DNA from: Thiotrichaceae bacterium
GTDB taxonomy: Bacteria; Pseudomonadota; Gammaproteobacteria; Thiotrichales; Thiotrichaceae
Assembly: GCA_026989145.1 (NCBI GenBank)
Contig: JALSJU010000091.1
Coordinates: 1 to 50,176, forward strand
DNA length: 50,176 nucleotides
Direction of reading: 5' to 3'
The position numbers and the translations under genes were made by a program. The notes beneath the pieces were generated by a model. That model was given only the letters and a program-made list of their open reading frames with translations, ran no database searches and was not told the origin of the DNA. Below are positions 17,838 to 27,806 of this stretch, in pieces. Position 1 is the first letter of the stretch; each line of letters begins with the position of its first letter.

Positions 17838-18490
17838 ATGATTATTTGTTTTTCATTCCTATCGCATTAGCTTTAGCGGTAGGTGTTATTAGCCCTGGGC
17901 CGAGCTTTTTGTTTGTCGCGCAAACAGCGATGAATAAGTCACGCAACCACGGTATCGCTACCTCGCTGGGCATGGGTACAGGCGCAATGATCTTGTCGTT
18001 AATGGCAATAACAGGCTTGTTTGTTGTTTTACAAACCATACCTGTGCTTTATTTTGTGCTAAAAATACTCGGCGGAGCGTACTTGTTTTATATCGCTTAT
18101 CAAATGTGGCAGGGCGCGGATGATCCAATCGTAGCAAACTCTAACTCTAACTCTTATTCTAGCTCATCACAAAATACTCCATCACTTACAAATGGCAGCT
18201 TAATTAAAGCCTCTGTACTAGGTTTGTTAACACAGCTAAGCAACCCCAAAACGGCTATCGTAATTGGTGGTATTTTTATGGCATTTTTACCTGAGCAGTT
18301 ACCACAGTACTCAATAGTATTGCTAAGTTTAATGGCATTCGTTATTGATGCGAGCTGGTATATCTTGGTCGCGATAGCGCTGACAACACCGCATGCACAG
18401 CGCATTTATCTACGCTTTAAAAAGACTATAAACCGTCTGGCTAGCGGACTAATGGGAATGCTTGGGCTTAAGCTGGTATTTAATCAATAA
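17834..18490 (+). CDS. LysE/RhtB family amino-acid exporter
   Basis: An inner-membrane exporter of the LysE superfamily with about six membrane segments. The N-terminus has the family motif GVISPGPSFLFVAQTAMNKS and the middle has LTQLSNPKTAIV. A Ser/Asn-rich stretch (about 100-119, ANSNSNSYSSSSQNTPSLT) lies in the cytoplasmic loop and is unusual. It overlaps cysM by four bases (ATGA), which suggests, without proof, a link to cysteine or related thiols, since some family members export cysteine and O-acetylserine. Confidence 0.88.
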   Translation: MNDYLFFIPIALALAVGVISPGPSFLFVAQTAMNKSRNHGIATSLGMGTGAMILSLMAITGLFVVLQTIPVLYFVLKILGGAYLFYIAYQMWQGADDPIVANSNSNSYSSSSQNTPSLTNGSLIKASVLGLLTQLSNPKTAIVIGGIFMAFLPEQLPQYSIVLLSLMAFVIDASWYILVAIALTTPHAQRIYLRFKKTINRLASGLMGMLGLKLVFNQ

Positions 18491-18491
18491 C

Positions 18492-18527
18492 TACTCTCAT
18501 GCGTAAGCAGATACTCTCATGGTAAGC
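18492..18527. repeat. 17-base tandem duplication between the LysE-type gene and the exonuclease gene
   Basis: TACTCTCATGCGTAAGC (18492-18508) is repeated as TACTCTCATGGTAAGC (18512-18527) with one base missing. It sits just after the exporter gene and before the AGGAGG of the next gene. A palindrome, GTAAGCTTAC, overlaps the second copy. Confidence 0.5.
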
Positions 18528-18560
18528 TTACAAAAGAAATACGTTTAGAAAGGAGGCACC

Positions 18561-19352
18561 ATGAACGTTTTAGTATTCAATATAAAAACCATCCCTGATA
18601 TCGAAGCTGGTCAAGCTATTTTTGATTTACAGGGCTTGGATGATAAAAGCACCGTAAAGGCGATGCGGCACATACATCAACAAAAAACTGGCTCTGAAAC
18701 ATTACCCTTACATCTACATAAAATTGTGGCTATTTCGATTGTCTATCGCGGTATGGGTGATGACATGGGTAAGTGGCTTGCGGTACGCTCGTTAGGTGAT
18801 GAAAACAGCACGGAAACTGAGTTGTTACAGCAATTTTTTGATGAGGTGGAAGGGCGTACGCCTACGCTAGTATCTTGGGATGGCTCAGATGTTGATTTGC
18901 CGATTATTCATTACCGTGCTTTAAAAAACAGTATTAGTGCACCGGCGTATTGGGAGATGGGTGAGAATAATGCAGAATTCCGCCATGATAATTATCTTAA
19001 CCGTCAGCATCAGCGGCATACCGATTTGAAGGATGTGTTAGCAAGTTATAATCGCCATGCCAGTACGCCTTTGCATGATATTGCTAAATTACTTGGTTTT
19101 CCTGGAAGGTTGGGGATGGCTAGTTCACAGCTGTGGGATGCGTTTCGAGCAGGTGGTATTAGTGGTATTCGCCATAGTGGTGAAACGGATGTGTTAAACA
19201 TCTACTTAATTTATTTACGCTACCAGCTTATGCGTGGCGAGATTAGCGGTGATGAGCTAGAAAAAGAATTTACATTGTTACGCGAAGTGCTGGATAATGA
19301 GCCGCAATCGGGAGGCGCACATTTGCTAGAATTTTCAAAGCATTGGGTGTAG
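18561..19352 (+). CDS. PolB-like 3'-5' exonuclease family protein with altered ExoI motif
   Basis: A member of the family of predicted 3'-5' exonucleases related to the proofreading domain of DNA polymerase B. Family hallmarks are LPLHLHKIVAISIVYR (48-63), SWDGSDVDLPIIHYRAL (105-121, ExoII Asp112), HTDLKDVLASY (153-163), DIAKLLGFPGRLGM (173-186) and SGETDVLNIYLIYLR (206-220, ExoIII Asp210). The first motif, normally FDIETIPD, reads FNIKTIPD here, so both the Asp and the Glu that bind catalytic metals are replaced (Asn7, Lys9). The protein is otherwise full length (263 aa) and well conserved. AGGAGG precedes the ATG. It is either non-catalytic or uses other residues. Confidence 0.85.
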   Translation: MNVLVFNIKTIPDIEAGQAIFDLQGLDDKSTVKAMRHIHQQKTGSETLPLHLHKIVAISIVYRGMGDDMGKWLAVRSLGDENSTETELLQQFFDEVEGRTPTLVSWDGSDVDLPIIHYRALKNSISAPAYWEMGENNAEFRHDNYLNRQHQRHTDLKDVLASYNRHASTPLHDIAKLLGFPGRLGMASSQLWDAFRAGGISGIRHSGETDVLNIYLIYLRYQLMRGEISGDELEKEFTLLREVLDNEPQSGGAHLLEFSKHWV

Positions 19353-19381
19353 AGCTAACCATTACGTGTGTAACAGCGACT

Positions 19382-19428
19382 GTAGCTAAATCAGACTCGT
19401 AGCAAAGTCAGAACCGTAGTAAATCAGA
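19382..19428. repeat. three degenerate 14-base direct repeats upstream of parC
   Basis: GTAGCTAAATCAGA (19382-19395), GTAGCAAAGTCAGA (19399-19412) and GTAGTAAATCAGA (19416-19428) repeat with a period of 17. They lie in the 92-base gap before the parC start, where they may be in the mRNA leader or bind a regulator. Confidence 0.5.
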
Positions 19429-19444
19429 ATATGGCTAAATAATA

Positions 19445-21757
19445 ATGACAGATGAAATACAACTCGACCTGCTTAATTTAGATAAAATTGGCGGAGACGG
19501 TGGGGAGCGGGGCGACCACGACGGTATTGAGCGTATCCCGCTACAGGCGTATACCGAAAAGGCGTATCTTGATTATTCGATGTACGTTATTTTAGACCGC
19601 GCCTTACCTAATATTGGTGATGGCTTAAAGCCAGTACAACGTCGTATTGTTTACGCGATGTCTGAGTTGGGTTTATCAGCGGCGTCAAAACATAAAAAAT
19701 CCGCGCGTACGGTGGGTGATGTTTTAGGTAAATTTCATCCGCATGGTGATAGCGCTTGTTATGAGGCGATGGTGTTAATGGCGCAGCCGTTTTCATATCG
19801 CTACCCTTTAGTCGATGGGCAAGGTAACTGGGGTTCTCAAGATGACCCTAAATCGTTCGCCGCGATGCGTTATACAGAGTCTCGCTTAACACCTTACGCT
19901 AAAGTATTGCTGCAAGAGTTAGGGCAGGGCACGGTTGATTGGGTTGATAATTTCGATGGTACGCTTCAAGAACCTTCTTTATTACCCGCGCGTTTACCGA
20001 ATGTGTTGCTTAACGGTGGCTCGGGTATCGCGGTGGGCATGGCGACCGATATCCCACCGCATAATTTGCGTGAAGTGGTTAATGCGTGTTTGCAACTATT
20101 AAAGAAAAAAACCAGCACTGTTGAGGAGTTGCAAGAGTTTGTTAAAGGGCCGGATTACCCAACCGATGCCGAGATTATTAGCTTACCAACCGAGTTAAAA
20201 GTTATCTATGAAACGGGCAAAGGCAGCGTAAAAATGCGTGCCAAATGGGAGAAAGAAAATGGCGATGTGATTGTTACAGCGCTACCTTTTCAAGCATCTG
20301 GGGGTAAGATTTTAGAACAAATAGCCGCCCAAATGCGCGCCAAAAAACTTCCGATGGTAGCTGATTTACGCGATGAATCGGATCATGAAAACCCCACACG
20401 GTTAGTTATTACACCGCGCTCAAACCGTGTTGATATTGAACAAATGATGTCACATTTATTCGCCTCAACCGATTTGGAGCGCAACTACCGTGTCAATATG
20501 AATATGATTGGTACAGACGGTAAGCCGCAGGTCAAAAACCTAAAAGCAGTTTTAACGGAATGGCTAGAATTCCGCCGTAATACGGTGATTCGTCGAATAG
20601 AATGGCGCTTAAATAAAGTCCTTGAGCGCTTACATATTTTAGAAGGTTTATTAATTGCGCATCTGAATATTGATGAAGTGATTAAAATAATTCGTGAGAA
20701 TGATGAGCCAAAACCGGTGTTGATGGAACGCTTTAGCTTAAGCGATATTCAAGCAGAAGCGGTGTTGAATCTACGTTTACGCAATTTGGCGAAGTTGGAA
20801 GAATTCCAGATTCGTGATGAGCAAGAAGAACTCATTAAAGAGCGTGATGAATTGCAAGGGTTATTAGACAACCCCAATAAACTGACTTCATTAATTCGTC
20901 TAGAACTCAAAGAAGATGCAGAAAAATATGGTGATGATAGACGCTCGCCAATTGTAAAGCGCGAAGCCTCGCAAATACTGGATGAAACGGCGTTAATCCC
21001 ATCAGAGCCTGTTACTGTTGTCTTGTCAGAAATGGGCTGGATTCGTGCCGCTAAAGGGCATGAGATTGACCCACATTCACTCAGCTATAAACAAGGCGAT
21101 AAATACCAAGCTTCGGCCTACGGGCGTTCTAACCAGCAGGTCGTTTTACTCGACAGTAATGGACGTAGTTATACCTTAGCCGCGCATACTTTACCCTCGG
21201 CACGAGGGCAAGGTGATCCCTTAAGTGGACGGTTTAAACCCGCTGAAGGTGCTGTTTTTAAAGCGGTTATTATGTCAGGAGCTGGCAAAGGTGATGAACA
21301 ATGCTACTTAGTGGGCAGCAACTTCGGCTATGGCTTTATTGTGAAATTTGCAGATTTACAAAGCCGTGCTAAAGCCGGCAAAGCAACCGTGAGTTTAGGT
21401 AAAGCAGGTGCGCAAATCGTATGCCCATCAGCCGTTACTGATATTGAAACAGACAAAATTGCCGCAGTAACATCTGAAGGGTATTTATTGATAATTCCTG
21501 CTAAAGAGCTGCCAGAGTTACCTCGTGGTAAAGGTAATAAAATCATTAATATTCCGAGTAAAAAGCTAAAAGCTGGTGAGGAAACGGTCGTTTCCATCAT
21601 TGCCCTCGCAGAAGGCACAAAGCTGATTGTGCATGCTGGTAAAAAACATAAAGCGATTCAAGGTGAGGAGTTACTGGAATACTTAGGAGAGCGTGGTAAA
21701 CGCGGTAAGTTATTACCTAATGGTTATCGTAAGGTGAGTCATTTAGCCGTTGAGTAA
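19445..21757 (+). CDS. parC: DNA topoisomerase IV subunit A
   Basis: ParC is the DNA-cleaving subunit of topoisomerase IV, which decatenates daughter chromosomes with ParE. The catalytic tyrosine is Tyr143 in [10 protein letters not shown]. The quinolone-resistance region [12 protein letters not shown] keeps serine (Ser103) and glutamate (Glu107) at the positions equivalent to E. coli Ser80 and Glu84, so it looks quinolone-sensitive there. The C-terminal beta-pinwheel domain (about 500-770) is present. The length of 770 matches (752 in E. coli). Its partner parE is 19 kb away. Confidence 0.96.
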   Translation: MTDEIQLDLLNLDKIGGDGGERGDHDGIERIPLQAYTEKAYLDYSMYVILDRALPNIGDGLKPVQRRIVYAMSELGLSAASKHKKSARTVGDVLGKFHPHGDSACYEAMVLMAQPFSYRYPLVDGQGNWGSQDDPKSFAAMRYTESRLTPYAKVLLQELGQGTVDWVDNFDGTLQEPSLLPARLPNVLLNGGSGIAVGMATDIPPHNLREVVNACLQLLKKKTSTVEELQEFVKGPDYPTDAEIISLPTELKVIYETGKGSVKMRAKWEKENGDVIVTALPFQASGGKILEQIAAQMRAKKLPMVADLRDESDHENPTRLVITPRSNRVDIEQMMSHLFASTDLERNYRVNMNMIGTDGKPQVKNLKAVLTEWLEFRRNTVIRRIEWRLNKVLERLHILEGLLIAHLNIDEVIKIIRENDEPKPVLMERFSLSDIQAEAVLNLRLRNLAKLEEFQIRDEQEELIKERDELQGLLDNPNKLTSLIRLELKEDAEKYGDDRRSPIVKREASQILDETALIPSEPVTVVLSEMGWIRAAKGHEIDPHSLSYKQGDKYQASAYGRSNQQVVLLDSNGRSYTLAAHTLPSARGQGDPLSGRFKPAEGAVFKAVIMSGAGKGDEQCYLVGSNFGYGFIVKFADLQSRAKAGKATVSLGKAGAQIVCPSAVTDIETDKIAAVTSEGYLLIIPAKELPELPRGKGNKIINIPSKKLKAGEETVVSIIALAEGTKLIVHAGKKHKAIQGEELLEYLGERGKRGKLLPNGYRKVSHLAVE

Positions 21758-21847
21758 AGCTGAATCGGCTATGCAGGATGTGTTTTGGAATCAAAGACTT
21801 GTATTATATTTGTATTTTTGAATGCGAATTCGAAATTTATTCAATAC

Positions 21848-21876
21848 TTGATATTCCCTAGTGTAAACCGTATATT
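21848..21876 (+). promoter_or_regulatory. sigma-70-type promoter upstream of thioredoxin
   Basis: TTGATA (21848-21853) and TATATT (21871-21876) are separated by exactly 17 bases, a close match to the vegetative consensus. Transcription would begin about 25 bases before the GTG start at 21909 and could also serve accA and tilS downstream. Confidence 0.55.
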
Positions 21877-21908
21877 CTCTTGAATTACTTAAACAACAGG
21901 AGTTCGCA

Positions 21909-22280
21909 GTGGCGACTATAGATATAACATCAAAGACTTTTGAAGAAACAATTGAAAAAAATGACATTGTGATTGTCGATTTTTGGGCGGAGTGGTGTGG
22001 TCCATGTAAGTCTTTTGCTCCAATCTATGAAGAAGTTTCTAATAAGTTTGATGATATCGTATTTGGTAAAATTGATACTGAAGCAGAGCAGGAGTTAGGT
22101 GCACATTTTCAAATTCGTTCGATTCCTACTTTGATGATTTTTAGAGAGCAGGTGGTTATTTTTTCTCAGCCTGGAATGTTAAATGCGCAACAACTTGAAG
22201 AAGTTATCGGAAAAGTTAAAGAAATTGATATGAAGAAAGTTCATGAAGAAATTGCTGCGCAAGAGCAAGAGCAAAAATAA
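21909..22280 (+). CDS. thioredoxin with acidic C-terminal extension
   Basis: A cytoplasmic thioredoxin-fold reductant with the WCGPC active site (Trp29, Cys30, Cys33) and the cis-proline loop RSIPTLMIF. It is 123 residues, about 15 longer than TrxA, the extra part being a charged, Gln/Glu-rich helix (KKVHEEIAAQEQEQK). The GTG start is preceded by AGGAG with a six-base gap. It sits ahead of accA and tilS, 29 bases before accA. The exact thioredoxin subgroup is not clear, so no symbol is given. Confidence 0.9.
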   Translation: MATIDITSKTFEETIEKNDIVIVDFWAEWCGPCKSFAPIYEEVSNKFDDIVFGKIDTEAEQELGAHFQIRSIPTLMIFREQVVIFSQPGMLNAQQLEEVIGKVKEIDMKKVHEEIAAQEQEQK

Positions 22281-22309
22281 AACCAAACTGAATTTTAAAG
22301 AAGTAGCGT

Positions 22310-23263
22310 ATGAATCCTGATTTTCTAGATTTTGAACAACCCATTGCTGAATTAGAAGCAAAAATAGAAGAGTTGCGTTATGTTGGTGGCTCAGATGTTA
22401 ATTTGGGTGATGAGGTAGAGCGCCTAGAGTCTAAAGTTGATTCTTTAACTACTTCTATCTTTTCAAAATTAACAGCTAAACAGATTGGTCAGTTAGCACG
22501 TCATCCTAAACGTCCTTATAGTTTTGATATTATTGACCGCGTGTTTACTGATTTTCAACCATTGCACGGTGACCGTGCGTATGGGGATGATAAAGCTATT
22601 ATCGGCGGAACGGCACGTTTTGAAGGTAATCCTGTAATGGTTATCGGACATCAAAAAGGCCGTGATACCAAAGAAAATATTAAACGTAATTTTGGTATGC
22701 CTCGTCCAGAAGGTTATCGTAAAGCGTTACGTTTAATGAAAATGGCTGAGAAGTTTCATCTCCCTGTAATTACCTTTGTAGATACACCGGGTGCATACCC
22801 AGGTATTGGTGCTGAGGAGCGTGGTCAAAGCGAGGCGATTGCACGTAATTTGTATGAAATGTCACAACTACGTGTGCCAATAATTGCAACCATTACGGGT
22901 GAGGGTGGTTCTGGCGGTGCACTTGCGATTGCCGTTGCTGATCTTGTGATGATGCTAGAGTATTCAACCTATTCGGTGATTTCACCGGAGGGTTGCGCAT
23001 CTATACTATGGAAGGATGCTGGAGCGGCAGAAGAGGCTGCTAATGCCTTGGGAATCACATCAGATAAATTAATCAAACTGGGTTTGGTGGATCGCATTAT
23101 TCCTGAGCCTTTAGGAGGCGCGCATCGTGACTTCGATGCGATTGCATTTAGTATACGTGAGGGTCTACAAAGTAGCTTACGTGATCTGCGAGCACTCAGT
23201 ACAGATCAGCTTCTTGAAAAGCGCTATCAGCGTTTAATGGGTTATGGTAAGTTTGACTCATAA
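22310..23263 (+). CDS. accA: acetyl-CoA carboxylase carboxyltransferase subunit alpha
   Basis: AccA with AccD transfers carboxyl groups from biotin to acetyl-CoA, giving malonyl-CoA for fatty-acid synthesis. The N-terminal coiled region starts [20 protein letters not shown]; the crotonase-like domain shows [30 protein letters not shown] and [15 protein letters not shown]. The length of 317 matches E. coli AccA (319). The 3' end overlaps tilS by 20 bases, the common accA-tilS pairing. Confidence 0.97.
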   Translation: MNPDFLDFEQPIAELEAKIEELRYVGGSDVNLGDEVERLESKVDSLTTSIFSKLTAKQIGQLARHPKRPYSFDIIDRVFTDFQPLHGDRAYGDDKAIIGGTARFEGNPVMVIGHQKGRDTKENIKRNFGMPRPEGYRKALRLMKMAEKFHLPVITFVDTPGAYPGIGAEERGQSEAIARNLYEMSQLRVPIIATITGEGGSGGALAIAVADLVMMLEYSTYSVISPEGCASILWKDAGAAEEAANALGITSDKLIKLGLVDRIIPEPLGGAHRDFDAIAFSIREGLQSSLRDLRALSTDQLLEKRYQRLMGYGKFDS

Positions 23264-24584
23264 CCGTAGCTCTTTAAACCCTGCATTACTTTTAGAAAAA
23301 CTCAAGTCGTTATCACCGTTTAGAAAATACCTTGTCGCTTTTAGTGGCGGTATGGATTCTCACGTTTTATTGCATTTATTATCAAAGTTAAAGCAACAAA
23401 ACTCTTATTTGTCACTACGTGCCGTGCATATTCATCATGGTTTGCAAAAGGTTGCTGATTGTTGGCCTGAGCATTGCCAAAGTATTTGTGATGATTTAGG
23501 TATTCCGCTTGAAATACATTATTTGGATTTAAACCTTGAGTCAGGCGATAGCATCGAGGCTGTTGCGCGACAAGGACGCTATCAAGCATTTCAAAGCATT
23601 ATACAGAAGGGTGAAGTTTTACTAACTGCTCACCATCAGCGTGATCAGGCCGAAACCTTATTATTACAACTTTTTAGAGGTGCAGGGGTTCAGGGTTTGG
23701 CCGCTATGCCTGTTATTATGGATTCTAACAATAGCGTGCATATTCGTCCCTTGTTGGATGAAAGTTATCAATCGTTACAAGCTTATGCTGTTGAAAATAA
23801 GCTTAATTTTATTGAAGATCCAAGTAATCAAAACAATAGTTTTGACCGTAACTTTTTGCGTAACCAAGTGTTGCCAAAACTTAGAGATCATTGGCAGGGT
23901 TTAGATAAAACACTTAGTCGAGCTGCCAAAATCCAGTCAGAAACAAAGACTTTGCTTGATCAAATGGCAGAAGCGTTACGGGTTAATTGTGCTGAATATT
24001 CAAATGTGAATATGGTTAGTAACACTTTATCTGTTGATTGTTTGTTGAGCTTACCGAGAGATAAGCAAAAGCTATTAATTCGCTATTGGATAACGAAGAA
24101 AGGGTTTTTAGCACCTTCAGAAAAAAAGCTAAAGACAGTGCTTAATGATATTTTGCTGGCAAAAGAGGATGCTCAGCCGCTAGTTACATGGCAAGGTGTT
24201 GAAATCAGGCGTTTTAATTATCAGCTTTATTGTGATGCGCCTTTAACAGAACATGATAATACGCAAAGGCTAAGCTGGGATGGACTAACGCCAGTGGTCA
24301 TTGATTCTTTAGGTATCACAATAAAGCCTGCTGTTTTGGCTAGTGTTCAATGTTACAATGAGCCGCTTAGCATTCGTTTCCGCCAAGGTGGGGAGTCGCT
24401 GCTTTTGGCGAAAATGGCAAAGAATAACAAAAACAAAACCTTAAAAAAGTATCTTAATGAAGCAGGGGTGCCGCCTTGGTTGCGTGATAGGTTGCCGTTG
24501 ATTTATTGTGGTGAGAGTTTGATTAAGGTTGTCATGTTACAAGACGTTAGTGTCTTGCAACATGAGAAAAACAAAACTATTTAA
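23244..24584 (+). CDS. tilS: tRNA(Ile)-lysidine synthase
   Basis: TilS attaches lysine to the wobble cytidine of the CAU-anticodon tRNA-Ile, switching it from Met to Ile decoding. The PP-loop ATP motif is SGGMDS (34-39); [27 protein letters not shown] and [19 protein letters not shown] (split pieces) follow. The C-terminal TilS domains ([27 protein letters not shown]) are complete, 446 residues in all. It overlaps accA at its start and metG tail to tail by eight bases. Confidence 0.95.
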   Translation: MVSLTHNRSSLNPALLLEKLKSLSPFRKYLVAFSGGMDSHVLLHLLSKLKQQNSYLSLRAVHIHHGLQKVADCWPEHCQSICDDLGIPLEIHYLDLNLESGDSIEAVARQGRYQAFQSIIQKGEVLLTAHHQRDQAETLLLQLFRGAGVQGLAAMPVIMDSNNSVHIRPLLDESYQSLQAYAVENKLNFIEDPSNQNNSFDRNFLRNQVLPKLRDHWQGLDKTLSRAAKIQSETKTLLDQMAEALRVNCAEYSNVNMVSNTLSVDCLLSLPRDKQKLLIRYWITKKGFLAPSEKKLKTVLNDILLAKEDAQPLVTWQGVEIRRFNYQLYCDAPLTEHDNTQRLSWDGLTPVVIDSLGITIKPAVLASVQCYNEPLSIRFRQGGESLLLAKMAKNNKNKTLKKYLNEAGVPPWLRDRLPLIYCGESLIKVVMLQDVSVLQHEKNKTI

Positions 24585-26697
24585 CACGCATTCCTGCTAA
24601 AGCACCATCATCAGGGGTAAGTACAAACAAGTCCTCACCACCAGGGCCTGCCGCAAGTACCATGCCTTCGGACATGCCAAAGCGCATTTTACGGGGTGCT
24701 AGATTCGCCACCATTACTGTCATCTTCCCTTCTAATTCTTTCGGGTCGTAAGCAGATTTAATACCTGCAAAAACATTGCGTTGTTCCTCGCCATTCTCAG
24801 TATCTTCGCCTAATGCAAGGGTGAGTTGTAAGAGTTTATCTGCACCTTCAACATGCTCAGCCTTAATAATTTTAACTACGCGCAAGTCAATTTTTGCAAA
24901 GTCGTCATACTCAATGGTTGGGCTGATTGGGTCTTGCGCAAGTTGTGTGTCATCACTCTTTTGATTACTGGTATTTTTACTTGTTGCGGTTTTTGATTGT
25001 AAAGTTGCGGCCTCGGTTAATAAGACTTTGTTTGCTTCTAGCATCGCATTGACTTTATCTTCTTCAATTCGAGTCATTAAAGGCTTAAACTTATTAATGT
25101 CCGTTCCTAATAGCGGTGCCGCAACACTATCCCATTGTAATTCACCGGCATTTAAAAATGCTTCGGATTTTTCAGCTAGTTCGGGTAAAACCGGTTTTAA
25201 ATAGGTTATCAATGCGCGAAACATATTTAAGCCCTGCGAACAAATCGCTTGAACTTCAGGTAGCGTAGTCTCATCTTTGGCTAATACCCACGGTTGCTTC
25301 TCATCCACATATTGGTTAGCAAGATCGGCTAGTGCCATGATCTCACGCATCGCTTTACTGTAACGTCGACTTTCATAGGCATCTGCAATAGAATCACTGG
25401 CACTGATAAATTCTTGGTAAAGCGTCTCATCTGCCAGTGAATCAGACAATTTCCCATCAAACTTTTTGCTAATAAATCCGGCGCAACGAGAAGCGATATT
25501 AACCACTTTGCCGACTAAATCACTATTAATGCGTTGCTGAAAATCTTCTAGATTCAGGTCAATGTCATCGACCGTGTTACTTAGCTTAGCGGCATAATAA
25601 TAACGCAGTGGCTCGGCAGGCAAGTGATCCAAAAACACCCGCGCGGTGATGAATGTTCCGCGAGATTTTGACATTTTCTGGCCGTTGACATTTAAAAAGC
25701 CATGACAGAAAACCGCTGTAGGTAATCTAAAGTTGGCGGACTTAAGCACTGCTGGCCAAAATAGGGTGTGGAAATAGGCGATATCTTTACCGATAAAGTG
25801 GTATAGCTCGGTTTTTTCTTCTGCGCCTGCTGCCCAATAATCATCAAAGTTAATGTCGGGGTTCTTATTACAATAGTCTTTAAATGAGGCGATGTAGCCA
25901 ATAGGTGCATCTAACCAGACATAAAAGTATTTATCTTCGGTGTCGGGTATTTTAAAGCCCCAGTATGGTGCGTCGCGTGAAATATCCCAATCATTAAGTC
26001 CGCCGTCTAGCCACTCATTCATTTTATTGGCAATTTCTTTTTGAACGGTGCGATTTCCTTCATGGCTTCCATTTACCCATCCTTTTAAAAATTCAGCAAA
26101 GTCACTGACTTTAAAAAAGTAGTGCTCACTGTCTTTTTCAATCGGGGTTGCACCTGATACTACGGAGTAAGGGTTGTTTAATTCGGTGGTGGAATAGGTC
26201 GCTCCACACGATTCACAGTTGTCGCCGTATTGATCGTTTGCACCACATTTAGGGCAATCGCCTTTTACAAAGCGGTCTGGCAGAAACATATTGGCTTCTG
26301 GGTCGTAGGATTGTTTAACGACTTTAGTGGTAATATTACCGTTGGCTTTTGCTGCAAGATAAATCTGCTCCGCAAAGTGTTTGTTCTCTTCAGAATGGGT
26401 GGTATGAAAATTATCATATGAAATCAAAAAATCGTTAAAGTCCGTCTCATGTTCTGCCTTCATGTTGTCGATTAGTTGTTGTGGCTCGATACTTTCTTGT
26501 TGCGCGCGTAACATTATCGGTGTGCCGTGGGCATCATCTGCCCAAGCAAAAATACAAGAGTGCCCACGCAAACGCTGAAAACGTGCCCAAATATCTGTTT
26601 GGATATACTCAACCATATGGCCTAGATGAATCGGGCCATTAGCATAGGGAAGGGCGCTGGTGATTAAAATTTTACGGGGTGTTGCAGCGTGGCTCAT
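24577..26697 (-). CDS. metG: methionyl-tRNA synthetase
   Basis: MetG charges tRNA-Met. The HIGH motif appears as HLGH (24-27), the zinc knuckle as [17 protein letters not shown], and KMSKS as [10 protein letters not shown]. The C-terminal tRNA-binding (Arc1p-like) domain is fused ([20 protein letters not shown]), as in other dimeric MetG proteins; the linker before it is Ser/Thr/Gln-rich. I chose ATG 26697 (706 aa), which gives the family-like [21 protein letters not shown] (21 residues, shown as two parts elsewhere); TTG at 26763 would add 22 unconserved residues. Neither start has a clear ribosome-binding site. Confidence 0.95.
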   Translation of the reverse strand: MSHAATPRKILITSALPYANGPIHLGHMVEYIQTDIWARFQRLRGHSCIFAWADDAHGTPIMLRAQQESIEPQQLIDNMKAEHETDFNDFLISYDNFHTTHSEENKHFAEQIYLAAKANGNITTKVVKQSYDPEANMFLPDRFVKGDCPKCGANDQYGDNCESCGATYSTTELNNPYSVVSGATPIEKDSEHYFFKVSDFAEFLKGWVNGSHEGNRTVQKEIANKMNEWLDGGLNDWDISRDAPYWGFKIPDTEDKYFYVWLDAPIGYIASFKDYCNKNPDINFDDYWAAGAEEKTELYHFIGKDIAYFHTLFWPAVLKSANFRLPTAVFCHGFLNVNGQKMSKSRGTFITARVFLDHLPAEPLRYYYAAKLSNTVDDIDLNLEDFQQRINSDLVGKVVNIASRCAGFISKKFDGKLSDSLADETLYQEFISASDSIADAYESRRYSKAMREIMALADLANQYVDEKQPWVLAKDETTLPEVQAICSQGLNMFRALITYLKPVLPELAEKSEAFLNAGELQWDSVAAPLLGTDINKFKPLMTRIEEDKVNAMLEANKVLLTEAATLQSKTATSKNTSNQKSDDTQLAQDPISPTIEYDDFAKIDLRVVKIIKAEHVEGADKLLQLTLALGEDTENGEEQRNVFAGIKSAYDPKELEGKMTVMVANLAPRKMRFGMSEGMVLAAGPGGEDLFVLTPDDGALAGMRVK

Positions 26698-26825
26698 AAT
26701 GAAAATATCAATTGTATTTAAAAAGGGTAAATTAACATACTTCCAATACTCTTGCTGATTCAAGTTATCGTTTTTTATAAAAAAACGTTAAGCTTCGTGT
26801 TCTCTAAATAAATGTCTGCTTTTTT

Positions 26826-27350
26826 ATGGAAAACCCTCGTCTTATTTACCGTGTAATTTTGAAAATTCTTGCACTAGGCGCTTTTTTATTATTACTTTGG
26901 GTAATGACACGCTCGTTATTTGTAGGCTCAAGTCAAAGCGAACCTGAAAACTCCAAACAGCAAGTGCAATTGATTACAGTAGATATAAGCACTATGCGAA
27001 AAGGAGAGATTAAGAAAGCCCGTTGGCAAGGTGTTGAGGTTGCCGTTTTATACAGAAAAGCATTTATTGCACAGCAAGTCCAGTCCGCTACTCAGCCGAT
27101 GCAAGCTATTAATAAGTCGGCTTCACGCTCATTTAAAGCAAATTACTTTGTTTATATCAATAAGGGTGATTCGGGTAATTGTCCCTTGTTTTATTCAGAT
27201 GATACATTTAAGGATATATGTAGTGGCACCTTATTTGATAGTGCAGGGCGTAAAATTAATGATCAGAAAAATCCTATTAATCTAAAGATTCCTCCACATT
27301 ATTTTGTGGAGGAAAAATTAGTCATTGGAAAGTGGGCTAATACACCGTAG
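26826..27350 (+). CDS. Rieske-like membrane-anchored protein lacking Fe-S ligands
   Basis: A 174-residue protein with one N-terminal membrane segment (about 7-33) and a periplasmic domain that aligns by eye to the Rieske subunit of cytochrome bc1. VDISTMRKGEIKKARWQG (52-69) matches the first beta strands; RSFKANYFVYI (101-111) precedes box 1; DICSGTLFDSAGR (130-142) matches box 2; and NLKIPPHYFVEEKLVIG (152-168) matches the closing strands. The four cluster ligands are gone: Gly114, Ser116, Asp130 and Ser133 stand where Cys, His, Cys and His belong. The two cysteines that form the Rieske disulfide remain (Cys119, Cys132). It probably keeps the fold but cannot bind [2Fe-2S] in the usual way. 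It diverges from metG. Confidence 0.75.
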   Translation: MENPRLIYRVILKILALGAFLLLLWVMTRSLFVGSSQSEPENSKQQVQLITVDISTMRKGEIKKARWQGVEVAVLYRKAFIAQQVQSATQPMQAINKSASRSFKANYFVYINKGDSGNCPLFYSDDTFKDICSGTLFDSAGRKINDQKNPINLKIPPHYFVEEKLVIGKWANTP

Positions 27351-27377
27351 CCGTTAGCTTTTTCGGAGGTGGAGTCC

Positions 27378-27410
27378 ATGTGTACTAACAGTTATCAATG
27401 GGCCTTTTAA
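27378..27410 (+). CDS. possible 10-residue leader peptide
   Basis: A short frame, MCTNSYQWAF, follows a strong Shine-Dalgarno-like stretch (GGAGGTGGAG, 27365-27374). A perfect 8-base hairpin comes 11 bases after its stop, and GGAGGT here could pair with ACCTCC at 27444-27449 beyond the hairpin. This arrangement resembles attenuator leaders, but the peptide has no run of a single amino acid, so the case is weak. Confidence 0.25.
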   Translation: MCTNSYQWAF

Positions 27411-27421
27411 ATAATCTATTG

Positions 27422-27442
27422 CTCCCTCACAAATTGAGGGAG
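27422..27442 (+). terminator. perfect 8-base hairpin upstream of a small membrane-protein gene
   Basis: CTCCCTCA (27422-27429) pairs perfectly with TGAGGGAG (27435-27442) around a five-base loop. No T run follows, so it is more likely an mRNA structure or weak attenuator than an efficient terminator. Confidence 0.45.
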
Positions 27443-27502
27443 TACCTCCATTATTGTTCTTCTCAACAAGCAATTAAATTAAACATTAATGGAGAGAGCA
27501 AT

Positions 27503-27625
27503 ATGGACATCATTATTAAGAAATCACAGCAAGTAATTCCGCAAGTTGTTTGGGATGCGTTAGGAGCAGTCGGGTTCTTATTCTTGCTTTGGGGGTGTAG
27601 TTATTTGTTTTTGTTACTGGGTTGA
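27503..27625 (+). CDS. 40-aa single-pass membrane protein
   Basis: A very small protein with a short basic N-terminal part (MDIIIKKSQQVIPQ) and one membrane helix running to the C-terminus (GAVGFLFLLWGCSYLFLLLG). GGAGAGAG (27491-27498) precedes the ATG with good spacing, which decides this start over the longer frame opening at 27398. Small membrane proteins of this type often sit beside a larger membrane complex, but no partner can be named. It lies between the Rieske-like gene and the beta-propeller lipoprotein gene. Confidence 0.55.
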   Translation: MDIIIKKSQQVIPQVVWDALGAVGFLFLLWGCSYLFLLLG

Positions 27626-27806
27626 AATCTTTGTAAGTTTGCTTTTAGGCTAGCAGCAGTCTTTGCGTATTTACTTCTGAATACTCAGCAATTGAATCCA
27701 ACTTATCTGAAGTTTTCGACCCGCTATCCTTGTATAAAGCTTAAGTAATGTCATTTTTGTTTGTCGGCTGTAATACTTAAATGAAATAAAACTTAAGGTA
27801 GTAACA

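Noticed and set aside
26698-26763. 22-residue N-terminal extension of MetG from a TTG
   Set aside because: The family begins close to the [13 protein letters not shown] motif, and the extension shows no family similarity.
27398-27502. Longer start for the 40-residue membrane protein
   Set aside because: The longer frame runs through the hairpin and has no Shine-Dalgarno sequence, while ATG 27503 has GGAGAGAG at good spacing.
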